From contig JAESUZ010001519.1 in the NCBI GenBank assembly GCA_017311185.1, positions 186,001-250,000 on the forward strand: a stretch of 64,000 nucleotides of DNA, written 5' to 3'. This stretch comes from Proteles cristata cristata. Taxonomy: Eukaryota > Chordata > Mammalia > Carnivora > Hyaenidae. A model generated the notes under the pieces. The model saw only the letters and a program-made list of their open reading frames with translations, was not told the DNA's origin and searched no databases. Positions 53,201-56,802 of this stretch are shown here, one piece after another; positions within the stretch are counted from its first letter, which is position 1, and each line of letters opens with the position of its first letter. The position numbers were made by a program, and so were the translations under genes.

Positions 53201-55071
53201 ATCATGATACCCATACACATATTCATGTCGTATTGATTTCTGAGCTTGACTGCCTTTACTTCTGAAATAGTGACTCTGTCCCTTCCGATTCCCCTCCACC
53301 ACCTGCCCTCCGCCTCTTCCCCCCCACCCCACCCCCAATTCCTGCGGCCCTCTCCAAAAGGAGATTGCATATCTACTTTAGCTTTCCTCCAGTATTGTTT
53401 TTCCTTTCCAGGGTGTGGACAGATCTCACCACACTCTGAGGATCCCCTTACTCCTAAGATAAATACAAAGTTCCTAAAAAGTCTATTAAGATCTCCATGG
53501 TCTGACTCCTGCCCAGCGACCCCAATCCTGTTTGATTTCAAACGGCCTTCCTTCTAGCTCTTTCTCCCTCTTCCAGTCACACTGGTTCAATCCCTCAAAT
53601 ATCTGAAGCTCTCTTCCTTTGCTAACTCTCTGTCTGAAGTGTTCTCCCAGTGAAACCTCCATACCTGAGTTTAATTGTACTTCCCCATCCAAGCCTTTCC
53701 TGACCTTCCTGGGCAATTAGAGAACCATGCGGGAAAGTCTTTAGAGAATTTATCAATTTCTATTTACATTCTTACTTAATGACTGCCCGTGTACCTTCCA
53801 CAACTAAAGTGTAGGCTTCACAAGGGTAGCCGTTTGTTTTTTGTTCCCCAGGTGGTTTTAATATTCAGAATTTTGTGGAAGGCGTGATTTCTGTAAACCT
53901 TGCTATTACTGAGAGAACACCCAAGAGCCACCTGAGCTACCCTTGCATGATTTTGAGAAACACTACACTACAAGAATAAAAGCACTTAATGCTTAATGCA
54001 CAGCGCCTAATGACATCTAAAGTTACAATGAATAAAATGCAAGGACAAATGGAAGAACATACAATACTTATTCTTTTTCCAAGTCTGAAAATGTATTTTC
54101 TCTGACTTAGAGCTTCATTTCTTTCAAGTGGTAAGCGTATGCTAATTTCATAGCAGGCAACTTTTCTTCCTGGACCAAAGGCTAGGAGGAAGCTTTGCAG
54201 GAGAAATTGAAGCGCAGTTTAATATCGCACACATCCGTGAAATACAATCATCCACACATCTAAAGGGCTTTTAAAGCATGAGGGCTTAATCAGAATATTT
54301 TTAGTACAAGTTATAAATTCTTACCAAATGAATATCACACCATCTGCAATGAATGCCTTGAGTGGCCAGAAGCTGTGCTACAATTTATTTCAAAAAGAAA
54401 GAAATTCACTTAAGGGAACCAGAATTGGGTTTCACAGCCTCTTCATTAGATGGCAATATGAAGTTGAGTGGGAGGGTCAGTGCTAAATTCTCTATATGCA
54501 ACTTTAGAATTATATGTTGTGATACACCTTTCAACTGCAGAATAGTAGGTAGGCAAGAGACAAGGGAGAATTTCATGCTAAAAGCTTATTGTCTTAAAAG
54601 CGTGAAAAAAAAAAGCAGAGATCTGATGATATTGTCAGCAGAAAATAAACCTATAGATACAAGGTGCGTTGTAAAAAGTTAAGCAAGGCGATTCGTAATG
54701 AAACATCTCCCATCCATTCTTGCCTGGGCATGTCTCTGGCAGCCTTCGGGCAGCGGTCCAGGAGTCCCTACTACGCAGGCGCACCTGCGCTGCCTTCCAC
54801 CAGCAAAATCCAGTTAAAGTTTGGGAAACGCGGAGCCCCAGGGAGTCTGTTCCAGAGCAAAGGGACACTTTGGCCCTGGAAGCCTAATGGGGTCTTTCTG
54901 GCATTTTCCCCTGCTGCCCCCATAGCAAAGTATAATAATTAGGCTCACCTGGGAAGAGACCACACCCAGGCTGTGCAGGGCGCTTCCCCGCACGACCGTC
55001 ACCGCCTGGCCCGGGCGCACTCGCGTCCGAATTTTCTCTCCATTTAGAGTACAACCTGGTCCTTCTACCAT
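166..55071 (-). CDS. NEIL3: NEIL3, Nei-like DNA glycosylase 3 (exons 1-9 of an expected 10)
   Basis: NEIL3 is a nuclear base-excision-repair glycosylase of the Fpg/Nei family. It removes oxidised bases, prefers single-stranded and replication-associated DNA, and unhooks interstrand crosslinks in proliferating cells. The nine exons sum to 1593 nt, with every junction keeping frame (exon lengths 123, 128, 135, 214, 75, 167, 158, 418 and 175). The protein starts MVEGPGC, so Val2 is the expected nucleophile after Met removal, and Glu3 is present. Lys72 lies in [12 protein letters not shown] and corresponds to human Lys81. Then come H2TH (about 140-225), an Fpg zinc finger (C245/C248/C267/C270), a RanBP2 finger (C310/C313/C324/C327) and GRF finger 1 (C493, H496 or H497, C519, C527). 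GRF finger 2 and the stop codon lie beyond the left edge. Identification rests on recognised family sequence and collinear exon order. The gene looks functional. Confidence 0.97.
429..632 (+). mobile_element. CanSINE (tRNA-Lys-derived SINE)
   Basis: Full-length copy with pyrimidine-rich tail and A-run. It is flanked by a 17-bp duplication, AGAATTCTGC(C/T)TGTACA, at 411-427 and 633-649, with one mismatch. Confidence 0.93.
1541..1746 (-). mobile_element. CanSINE, reverse orientation
   Basis: Starts with the T-rich tail and ends GGCGCCCC. Flanking copies of CCTGTTTTTG(G/A)CTTCC (1522-1537 and 1745-1760) are the target duplication. Confidence 0.92.
1772..1990 (-). mobile_element. CanSINE, older copy, reverse orientation
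   Basis: A more diverged copy with a long T-run. The duplication T(A/G)AACTACATTCTT lies at 1761-1774 and 1991-2004. It sits only 26 bp from the preceding SINE in the same orientation. Confidence 0.9.
2498..2723 (+). mobile_element. CanSINE
   Basis: Full-length. A near-perfect duplication AGAAATGTCAAAACCA flanks it at about 2482-2496 and 2724-2739. Confidence 0.92.
2790..3008 (+). mobile_element. CanSINE
   Basis: Well-preserved copy with tail CTCAAAAATAAATAAACATT. The target duplication AAAGATAAACTGTA lies on both sides. Confidence 0.93.
3489..3674 (+). mobile_element. CanSINE, internally shortened and diverged
   Basis: The head GGGGCACCTGGTGGCTC and the tail CTCAAAATAAATAAATA are clear. 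The middle is degraded, and the copy is about 40 bp shorter than its neighbours. Confidence 0.85.
4079..4303 (+). mobile_element. Ancient interspersed repeat, probably a hAT-type DNA-transposon remnant
   Basis: The text GGGTTCCAATAAAATTTTATTTATAAA followed by GGCTGGATTTGGCTCTGCC resembles the common mammalian MER element with a CCAATAAAACTTTATTT core. An internal G-run sits at 4251-4261. Family assignment is from memory and not certain. Confidence 0.5.
6704..6910 (+). mobile_element. CanSINE
   Basis: Head GGGGCACCTGGGAGGCTCAG, tail CTCAAAAATAAACAAACATT. It follows an A-run of 16 bases at 6685-6700. Confidence 0.92.
7045..7257 (+). mobile_element. CanSINE, diverged
   Basis: Head GGGGTTCCTGGGTGGCTGAG and tail TCTCTCAAAATGAATAAACT. 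The tRNA-like box B region is degraded, so this is an older copy. Confidence 0.87.
7480..7897 (-). CDS. NEIL3: NEIL3 exon 8 (codons 334-473, disordered linker)
   Basis: This is the largest coding exon (418 bp). The acceptor is cttccag before ATTGCACG, and the donor is TAACAG followed by gtatga. It encodes a Ser/Thr/Lys-rich low-complexity linker holding the conserved block [20 protein letters not shown] then [10 protein letters not shown], followed by [19 protein letters not shown]. The basic KKLK stretch could contribute to nuclear targeting (inference). The linker joins the RanBP2 finger to the GRF fingers. Confidence 0.97.
7898..9494 (-). other. NEIL3: NEIL3 intron 7
   Basis: About 1.6 kb. 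The only clear feature is an L1 3' fragment bracketed by a 77-bp direct repeat (8272-8588). Nothing else recognisable. Confidence 0.85.
8272..8588 (-). mobile_element. L1 3'-end fragment bracketed by a 77-bp direct repeat
   Basis: The inner piece (about 8353-8511) matches the L1 3' end seen at 32210-32300 (for example CCCAGTGCTCATCC and AAGTGCCCTCCTC), in reverse orientation. The flanks 8272-8348 and 8512-8588 are the same sequence with about 11 differences, offset by exactly 240 bp. The simplest reading is an unusually long target-site duplication. Confidence 0.8.
9495..9652 (-). CDS. NEIL3: NEIL3 exon 7 (codons 281-334, RanBP2/NZF zinc finger)
   Basis: The acceptor is ttgtag before CAAGCTGCC, and the donor is CTATCG followed by gtaaga. 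The core is [20 protein letters not shown] followed by DACLTSRPI. This gives W-x-C-x2-C-x10-C-x2-C, the RanBP2/NZF finger found in NEIL3 but not in NEIL1 or NEIL2. This class of finger binds ubiquitin or RNA. The open frame does not begin with an ATG, so it has to be found by homology. Confidence 0.96.
9687..9886 (+). mobile_element. CanSINE beside NEIL3 exon 7
   Basis: Well-preserved copy. Imperfect duplication A(A/T)AGTTAAC(C/T)ATTAC on both sides. It starts only 35 bp upstream (gene sense) of the exon 7 acceptor, so it lies in the branch-point region. Confidence 0.92.
10593..10778 (+). mobile_element. CanSINE
   Basis: Head GGGCACCTGGTGGCTCAG, with part of the middle lost (GTTTGGGCCCCTGTGCTG), tail CTCAAAATAAATAAAC. 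Confidence 0.9.
11440..12445 (+). mobile_element. MLT1-type MaLR LTR, split by an L1 insertion
   Basis: The two arms (about 11440-11508 and 12043-12445) read as one MLT1-like solo LTR: GGACCTTTGCAGATGTAAT, TTATCCTGGATTATCTGGGT, then TTTAAGCTATCAGGTTTGTG near the 3' end. It is an ancient ERVL-MaLR remnant with no coding capacity. The family call is by recall of the LTR's landmarks. Confidence 0.7.
11509..12042 (+). mobile_element. Internally deleted (spliced-type) LINE-1
   Basis: Only about 534 bp, yet it has both L1 ends. It begins with the L1 5' start (GGAGGAGGGGCAAGATGGCGG, with the YY1-like AAGATGGCGG). After about 150 bp it jumps near 11658-11662 to the last part of ORF2, then the G-rich 3' UTR and an A-run. 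The duplication AAAAAGGACCTTTGC at 11494-11508 and 12043-12057 is exact. The junction sequence TCAAG/AAGATG is compatible with a splice. Confidence 0.88.
12688..13300. other. GC-rich, CpG-rich intronic block
   Basis: Compositional island inside NEIL3 intron 6 with many CG dinucleotides and long accidental open frames on both strands (for example 12688-13362). The translations resemble no family I know and are low-complexity Pro/Arg/Ser. It could be a cryptic CpG island or an old repeat. Confidence 0.5.
13579..13796 (+). mobile_element. CanSINE
   Basis: Head GGGGCACCTGGGTGGCTCAG. The duplication AAAA(A/G)TAGCCT lies before the head and again near 13797-13807. Confidence 0.92.
13805..14420 (+). 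mobile_element. L2 LINE remnant
   Basis: Landmarks include AAATCCTTCCAGTGGCTTCCC, AGAATAAAACCCACGCC and repeated Ser/Leu-type short clauses typical of L2 3' regions. Diverged and without coding capacity. Confidence 0.55.
15058..15163. repeat. Two-copy 53-bp tandem duplication
   Basis: 15058-15110 and 15111-15163 share GCTACTCTGG, ACTCGGGCCCCTCACT and GAGCACCGGCACTTCCG, with a handful of differences. Isolated and of moderate age. Confidence 0.85.
15650..15857 (+). mobile_element. CanSINE
   Basis: Head GGGGCGTCCGGGTGGCTCAG. The flanks AAAATTGGCTTGTA and AAAATTGTTTTGTA (15858-15871) form the duplication. Confidence 0.92.
16015..16240 (-). mobile_element. CanSINE, reverse orientation
   Basis: Duplication CCTGCCTC(T/G)TGTCTT at about 16002-16016 and 16240-16254. 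Confidence 0.92.
16440..16646 (-). mobile_element. CanSINE, reverse orientation
   Basis: T-rich start, GAGAGAGA block, end GAGCCACCCAGGCGCCCC. A CACACACGTGTGAGC segment lies in the tail region. Confidence 0.91.
17291..17502 (-). mobile_element. CanSINE, reverse orientation (left arm of an inverted pair)
   Basis: Ends GAGTCACCTAGGCACCTC. Flanking CCCTTGAACTTTAAAA and CGCTTGAACTTTTAAA mark the duplication. The next SINE lies 29 bp away in the opposite direction. Confidence 0.92.
17532..17754 (+). mobile_element. Young CanSINE (right arm of an inverted pair)
   Basis: Subfamily with GACTTTCGCTTAGGTC, CTGACTGCCGGCTC and CTCCTAGAAATAAATAAAAC. Duplication (A/T)AAACCTAGTTTC on both sides. Confidence 0.94.
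18437..18630 (+). mobile_element. CanSINE, old subfamily
   Basis: Head GGGCACCCGGGAGCTCACCC and a body with GTTGGACTCCTGGTTTGGGC, close to the older carnivoran type. Duplication GAATACTT at about 18419 and 18632. Confidence 0.88.
18785..18994 (+). mobile_element. CanSINE
   Basis: Intact head GGGGCGCCTGGGTGGCTCAG. Imperfect duplication AAGTAAATTTCA / AGGTAAACCTCA. Confidence 0.92.
19147..19340 (-). mobile_element. CanSINE, old subfamily, reverse orientation
   Basis: Carries GAAATCAAGAGTCAGACAC, the older-type body. Ends GAGCCACCCAGGCACCC. Confidence 0.9.
19914..20446 (-). mobile_element. CanSINE with expanded GA-rich tail
   Basis: The tRNA-related part (about 20320-20446) is of the older type. 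The pyrimidine tail has grown to about 380 bp of GA/GGA/CAGA repeats (19937-20320), including a (GA)n run at about 20240-20284. Open frames on both strands here are Arg/Glu or Ser/Leu repeats and not genes. Confidence 0.9.
20582..20748 (-). CDS. NEIL3: NEIL3 exon 6 (codons 226-281, Fpg-type zinc finger)
   Basis: The exon was located by its protein, because the open frame is too short to stand out. The acceptor is tttttag before TGCCAGAAA, and the donor is ATATG followed by gtgagt. It encodes [17 protein letters not shown] and then [12 protein letters not shown]. The two CxxC pairs (C245/C248 and C267/C270) form the Fpg/Nei-type zinc beta-hairpin that contacts DNA. Confidence 0.96.
21614..21819 (+). 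mobile_element. CanSINE (first of a tandem pair)
   Basis: Head GGGGCGGCTGGGTGGCTCAG with a short deletion after it. It ends in an A-run that leads into ATTATGGGG and the next SINE. Confidence 0.91.
21832..22029 (+). mobile_element. CanSINE, older subfamily (second of a tandem pair)
   Basis: Head GGGGCACCTGGGTGGCTCAG and the older ACTCTTGATTTTGG body. It begins 12 bp after the preceding SINE's A-run. Confidence 0.91.
22268..22406 (+). mobile_element. MIR SINE remnant
   Basis: Core ATTATTATCCCATTTTACAG followed by ATGAGGAAACTAAACC and AATCACACAGAGAGCAAGTG. This is the MIR core and 3' region in forward orientation. Confidence 0.88.
22634..22647 (+). promoter_or_regulatory. Candidate CTCF site
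   Basis: CCACTAGATGGCGA matches the CTCF core CCA(C/G)(C/T)AG(A/G)(G/T)GGC at every core position. It lies in intron 5, about 80 bp past the end of exon 5. A motif match alone does not show occupancy. Confidence 0.45.
22726..22800 (-). CDS. NEIL3: NEIL3 exon 5 (codons 201-225, end of H2TH)
   Basis: Exactly 25 codons: [20 protein letters not shown] followed by ILFYR. The acceptor is ttgaag before GCTTGTCAG, and the donor is TATAGG followed by gtgaga. Both borders are phase 0, so skipping this exon would keep the frame but remove the second H2TH helix region. Confidence 0.96.
23905..24132 (+). mobile_element. Young CanSINE with perfect 15-bp duplication
   Basis: GACTTTCGCTTAGG / CTGACTGCCGGCTC subfamily. 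AAAAAGCTCATTCTT is identical at 23890-23904 and 24133-24147. Recent by its low divergence. Confidence 0.96.
24617..24644. repeat. (AC)14 microsatellite
   Basis: Uninterrupted run of 14 AC units in intron 4. Confidence 0.97.
24885..25140 (-). mobile_element. L2-like ancient repeat
   Basis: CTCAACAGATATTTCTTTGA, then CCATGTGCTAGACGCTGCATT and CAGGAACAAAACAGACA. This resembles the reverse complement of the L2 3' end and its neighbouring block. Diverged. Confidence 0.45.
25161..25366 (+). mobile_element. CanSINE
   Basis: Head GGGGACGCCTGGGTGGCTCG. Duplication AAATAGAG(A/T)GGTCA at 25147-25160 and 25367-25380. It lies about 170 bp from exon 4. Confidence 0.93.
25540..25753 (-). CDS. NEIL3: NEIL3 exon 4 (codons 129-200, start of H2TH domain)
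   Basis: The acceptor is ctacag before AAACTCAAC, and the donor is GTCAAA followed by gtaggt. This donor choice keeps frame with exon 5; the alternative GT four bases further on would not. The exon encodes the linker [13 protein letters not shown] and the first part of the H2TH domain, including [19 protein letters not shown]. The Asn of GVGNI is the conserved DNA-binding asparagine of the family. Confidence 0.97.
26037..26171 (-). CDS. NEIL3: NEIL3 exon 3 (codons 84-129)
   Basis: The acceptor is tttcag before GATTCATTTTGG, and the donor is ATCAG followed by gtaaaa. The product reads [15 protein letters not shown], then [20 protein letters not shown]. This is the beta-sandwich part of the Fpg/Nei N-terminal domain; HFGMKG is a family signature. 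Only 283 bp of intron separates it from exon 4. Confidence 0.97.
28890..29860. other. GC-rich intronic block
   Basis: About 1 kb of CpG-containing, GC-rich text in intron 2. Long accidental open frames occur on both strands (29043-29690 and 29395-29868) with no family resemblance. It grades into A-rich text at 29955-30050 with CAAACAAACAAA runs. Possibly a degraded retroelement 5' region. Confidence 0.4.
30438..30676 (+). mobile_element. CanSINE
   Basis: Head GGTGCCTGGGTGGCTCAGTC with a long A/T-rich double tail. Duplication (A/T)AAAAGCACCA on both sides. Confidence 0.91.
31349..31540 (+). mobile_element. CanSINE, shortened middle
   Basis: Intact head GGGCGCCTGGGTGGCTCAG. The 'CTGCTTC...GTGTCTCC' part is largely missing. 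Tail CTCAAAAATAAATATAAAT. Confidence 0.91.
31649..32190 (-). mobile_element. Older L1 (L1MA/L1MB-type) 3' UTR fragment
   Basis: TTGAGGTATAAGTGACACAG, ATTAGTTTCAGCTGCACAAC, CTTAGCAACTTTCAAA and AACTGGAAGTTTCTACC are landmarks of the older mammalian L1 3' UTR in reverse orientation. A young SINE interrupts it at 31674-31906 and the 4 kb L1 follows at 32208. Confidence 0.65.
31674..31906 (+). mobile_element. Young CanSINE
   Basis: GACTTTCGCTTAGG subfamily with a (TAAA)n tail. TAAATTGAGGTATAAGT is identical at 31657-31673 and 31907-31923. Confidence 0.95.
32191..32207. repeat. Left target-site duplication of the 4 kb L1
   Basis: TGATAATGGTCAGCTTT, identical to 36188-36204. The pair fixes both ends of the insertion. 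Confidence 0.97.
32208..36187 (-). mobile_element. 5'-truncated LINE-1 (ORF2 and 3' UTR), defective
   Basis: Nearly 4 kb of carnivoran L1 in the same orientation as NEIL3. Read on the minus strand it gives, in order, part of the endonuclease domain (about 36150-35070), reverse transcriptase (34650-33880, with [12 protein letters not shown] and FTDDM motifs), the Cys-rich C terminus (about 33110-32410) and the 3' UTR. Frames are broken between these blocks, and ORF1 and the 5' UTR are absent, so it cannot move by itself. The endonuclease motif reads CLQQTH, where a Glu is expected in second place of QET. An exact 17-bp duplication flanks it. Confidence 0.95.
36188..36204. repeat. Right target-site duplication of the 4 kb L1
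   Basis: Exact second copy of the 17-bp sequence at 32191-32207. Pre-insertion DNA would join the older L1 text on the left to 36205 onward. Confidence 0.97.
39200..39438 (-). mobile_element. Young CanSINE with perfect 16-bp duplication
   Basis: AGTCACAGACTGAAACAGGC / GGCAGTCAGCACAG subfamily. CCGACTGGTTTTTCTT is identical at 39184-39199 and 39439-39454. It lies about 240 bp from exon 2. Confidence 0.96.
39678..39805 (-). CDS. NEIL3: NEIL3 exon 2 (codons 42-84)
   Basis: The acceptor is ccaccag before GCTGCTGCACTG, and the donor is CTCCG followed by gtaaga. The exon encodes [14 protein letters not shown], then [20 protein letters not shown] and FGPKALR. Lys72, in GKELF, is the counterpart of the human lysine 81 that works with the N-terminal residue in catalysis. 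The stretch before LFNG is two residues longer than in human. The exon ends with two bases of an Arg codon that exon 3 completes. Confidence 0.97.
40786..41010 (-). mobile_element. CanSINE, reverse orientation
   Basis: Near-perfect duplication CAAAATATAGTAAAA(A)C(C)TTTA on both sides. GA block expanded near 40820-40841. Confidence 0.93.
41490..41841 (+). mobile_element. MLT1-type MaLR solo LTR
   Basis: GGGACTGAATCTTGTCCCC near the start, CCTGATAAGAAGAGACAGCA in the middle, TCTGGCCTCCAGAACTGTGA and GTTTGTCACGGCAGCCC at the end. This is the characteristic MLT1 order, with no coding remnant. Confidence 0.75.
42073..42288 (+). mobile_element. CanSINE
   Basis: Head GCGGGGCCTCCGGGTGGCTC. Duplication ACCA(C/T)AGAA near both ends. 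Confidence 0.91.
43722..43753 (-). other. C-rich tract, potential G-quadruplex on the NEIL3 sense strand
   Basis: Four or more C-runs of four to seven bases separated by one to three bases. The complement, which is the transcript strand, has the matching G-runs. Intron 1. Confidence 0.6.
44730..44930 (+). mobile_element. CanSINE, old subfamily
   Basis: Head GGGGGCACTTGGGCAGCTC, older ACTCTTGATTTTGGCTC body, A-rich tail at 44900-44930. Confidence 0.88.
48110..48243 (+). mobile_element. L1M-type 3' end remnant
   Basis: CAATCACCATGTTGCACGTA, AAACTAATGTAACATTGTG and AACTATACTTCAATGATTTA then A-run. This resembles the end of older mammalian L1 3' UTRs. Confidence 0.55.
48652..48852 (+). mobile_element. 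CanSINE
   Basis: Head GGGGCACCTGGGTGGCTCAG. The box-B region is disturbed (CATGAATTTGCAGCAAATTC). Confidence 0.91.
50082..50326 (-). mobile_element. Young CanSINE with perfect 17-bp duplication
   Basis: TCCTCTAGTCTAGTCCT is identical at 50065-50081 and 50327-50343. Clean GGCGCCCC end. Confidence 0.96.
50481..50694 (-). mobile_element. Young CanSINE with perfect 15-bp duplication
   Basis: TCGATTGCACTATTA is identical at 50466-50480 and 50695-50709. Same subfamily and orientation as the copy 155 bp to its left. Confidence 0.96.
52381..52598 (-). mobile_element. Young CanSINE
   Basis: Same subfamily as the copies at 50 kb. Duplication TCCAATTTTT at 52371-52380 and 52599-52608. Confidence 0.94.
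53395..53870 (+). mobile_element. L2 LINE remnant
   Basis: ATAAATACAAAGTTCCTAAA, TCTCCATGGTCTGACTCCTG, CATCCAAGCCTTTCCTGACC and TAAAGTGTAGGCTTCACAAG follow the order of the L2 3' region. Confidence 0.6.
54949..55071 (-). CDS. NEIL3: NEIL3 exon 1 (codons 1-41, start codon)
   Basis: The ATG at 55069-55071 opens [15 protein letters not shown], the family N terminus with catalytic Val2 and Glu3. The exon ends CCCAG before donor gtgagc, at 54949/54948, phase 0. It encodes 41 residues. The human exon encodes 52, a count that agrees with the known position of human Lys81. The segment between ALHSL and VVSSQ is therefore about 11 codons shorter here, in frame. No other in-frame ATG upstream fits the family start. 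Confidence 0.95.
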
Positions 55072-55209
55072 CTCGCAGCCGCACCGTGGCTCCCTGGAGG
55101 CAGGGCCCTGCGGAGAAAGCTGCCGCGCAACGTAGCCTCCGCGCCGGCACCCACTTGCTCGGAGAGAAGTTCAAATCTCCCGCGCAGCCGACTCCGCCCT
55201 AGCCCGCTT
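55072..55209 (-). promoter_or_regulatory. NEIL3: NEIL3 proximal promoter and 5' UTR
   Basis: GC-rich, CpG-rich sequence directly upstream of the ATG, with no TATA box seen. It contains the CDE/CHR pair at 55170-55185. The transcription start cannot be fixed from sequence; by the usual CHR geometry it should lie a few tens of bases downstream of the element, leaving a short 5' UTR (inference). Confidence 0.75.
55170..55185 (-). promoter_or_regulatory. CDE/CHR cell-cycle element of NEIL3
   Basis: Read on the gene strand this is GCGCGG, four bases GAGA, then TTTGAA. CDE followed by a 4-base spacer and a CHR (TTTGAA) is the classical tandem site bound by DREAM/MuvB complexes in late-cell-cycle promoters such as CDK1. 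It lies about 100 bp upstream of the ATG. NEIL3 is known to be proliferation-linked, so the assignment fits, but binding is inferred. Confidence 0.65.
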
Positions 55210-55729
55210 GGCCCCGCCCCTGTCACGGGCGCCGCGAGCTGCCGGCCCCGCCCCCGACACGCCCCCTGGGCTACGCCGGGTCCCGCCCCTGCCACGGGCG
55301 CCCTCCTCCGCCAGGCCCCGCCCCCGGCACGCCCCCTGAGCTACGCCGAGTCCGCCCCGTCATGGGCTCCCTCCTCAACCAGGCCCCCCGGCGCCCCCTG
55401 AGCTACGCCGAGTCCCGCCCCTGTCATGGGCGCCCTCCTCCGCCAGGCCCCGCCCCCGGCACGCCCCCTGAGCTACGCCGAGTCCCGCCCCTGTCACGGG
55501 CGCCCTCTCCGCCAGGCCCCGCCCCCGGCACGCCCCTGCTACGCCGGGTCCCGCCCTGGAACCCGCGGCGCCCTCCTCCGCCAGGCCCCGCCCCCGGCAC
55601 GCCCCTGAGCCGCCGAGTCCGCCCCTGTCATGGGCGCCCTCCTCCGCCAGGCCCCGCCCCCGGCACCCCTGAGCTACGCCGGGTCCCGCCCCTGTCACGG
55701 GCGCCCTCCTCCGCCAGGCCCCGCCCCGT
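55210..55729. repeat. GC-rich promoter minisatellite, about 70 bp x 7-8 copies
   Basis: Seven full or near-full units and one partial one. Each runs from CGCCCCTGTCACGGGCGCC through CTCCGCCAGGCCCCGCCCCC to CTGAGCTACGCCGAGTCC. Units differ by small deletions and CpG-type changes; for example, one carries GGAACCCGCGG in place of the TGTCACGGG part. Nearly every unit contains CCCCGCCCC, the complement of an Sp1 GC box. The array abuts the NEIL3 promoter and makes up much of the local CpG island. Confidence 0.92.
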
Positions 55730-55929
55730 CCAGGTGCAGCGAGCCGACCCAACCCCCGCTACACTGCAAGAGCCCAGGCAACTGGGACCTCAGAAGCTCC
55801 AACTTTTGGTTTTGAGGTTCTGCTCTTGTCCTTGAACTACTCAATATATTTTGTGACCTTGTCCCTTTATTCTGCCCTAAAATTCAAGGTCGTCACGGTC
55901 TTGCAGGCTTTGGTTTTGGTACACCCTCT

Positions 55930-56165
55930 TCTTTTTTTTTTTTTCCTTCTAATCTTTGAGAGGGAGAGAAAGGAAGAACGTGTGAGCAGCGGAGGGGCAG
56001 AGAGAGAGAGGGAGACACAGAATCTGAAGCAGCTCCAGGCTCTGAGCTGTCAGTCAGCACAGAGCCCGACGCGGGGCCCGAACCCACGAACCATGAGATC
56101 ATGACCTCAGATCATGACCTGAGCCGAAGTCGGACGCTCAACCGACTGAGCCCCCCAGGCGCCCC
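55930..56165 (-). mobile_element. CanSINE just upstream of the promoter minisatellite
   Basis: Contains an internal 15-bp duplication (AGATCATGACCT at about 56096-56107 and again at 56110-56121). Ends CCAGGCGCCCC. Confidence 0.93.
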
Positions 56166-56598
56166 GTTTACCCTTTTCTGACCTGGTAAGGAGGAGGACT
56201 CAGAGAAGGGTTTTTAGAACAAGCAGCTTGTGTTTTTTTCTCGGATAGAGTTAGCACGCTTTCGAAAATGTGGCTTTATATACCAAATATATTTTAGTGT
56301 CTACATTAAAAACCCTTTCACTTTTTAGATGGCTAAGCCAAGTGAGCTGTACCCAAATTCATCACCCATTCTGTTATGCGATGCTAGAGATGAATGCCGT
56401 ATGAAATTGCTTTGTGAAAGGCAGAGGGCTCTGTGTAAATATGAGGGCAATGCACAACTTTTCAAATTTATACGAAGATGCATACATATAAATATATGAA
56501 GCTACTGACTCCATACAATTTTGTAAATGATGAAAAATCTAAATCTTTTGAAAATTAAATACAGCCCATTAAAACAAAATGTTAATTTGTGTGTAATT

Positions 56599-56802
56599 AA
56601 AAAAATTTTTTTAATGTTTTATTTATTTCTGAGAGAGAGACAACATGAGCAGGAGAAGATCAGAGAGAGAGAGGGAGACACACAATCCGAAACAGGCTCC
56701 AGGCTCTGAGCTGTCAGCATAGAACCCAACAGGGGCCACAACTGTGAGATCATGACCTGAGCCGAAGTCAGACAATTAACCGACTGAGCCACCCAGGCGC
56801 CT
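56599..56802 (-). mobile_element. CanSINE, reverse orientation
   Basis: Duplication AATTTGTGTGTAATT / AACTTGTGTGTGATT on both sides. The box-B region is shortened. Confidence 0.92.

Larger units (their letters stand above)
39806..54948 (-). other. NEIL3: NEIL3 intron 1
   Basis: About 15.1 kb. SINEs at 40786, 42073, 44730, 48652, 50082, 50481 and 52381; an MLT1 LTR at 41490; an L1M-type 3' end near 48.17 kb; an L2 at 53.4 kb; a C-rich tract at 43722-43753. The GC-richer stretch 42.9-46.1 kb and the AT-rich stretches 46.1-48.1, 48.9-50.0 and 50.7-52.3 kb show no gene. Confidence 0.85.

Noticed and set aside
55362..55835. 157-residue Pro/Arg-rich open frame, with companions on the minus strand, over the promoter array
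   Set aside because: The frame stays open because the repeat unit of about 70 bp lacks stops. The translation is just the repeat, with no family resemblance, and it overlaps promoter DNA.
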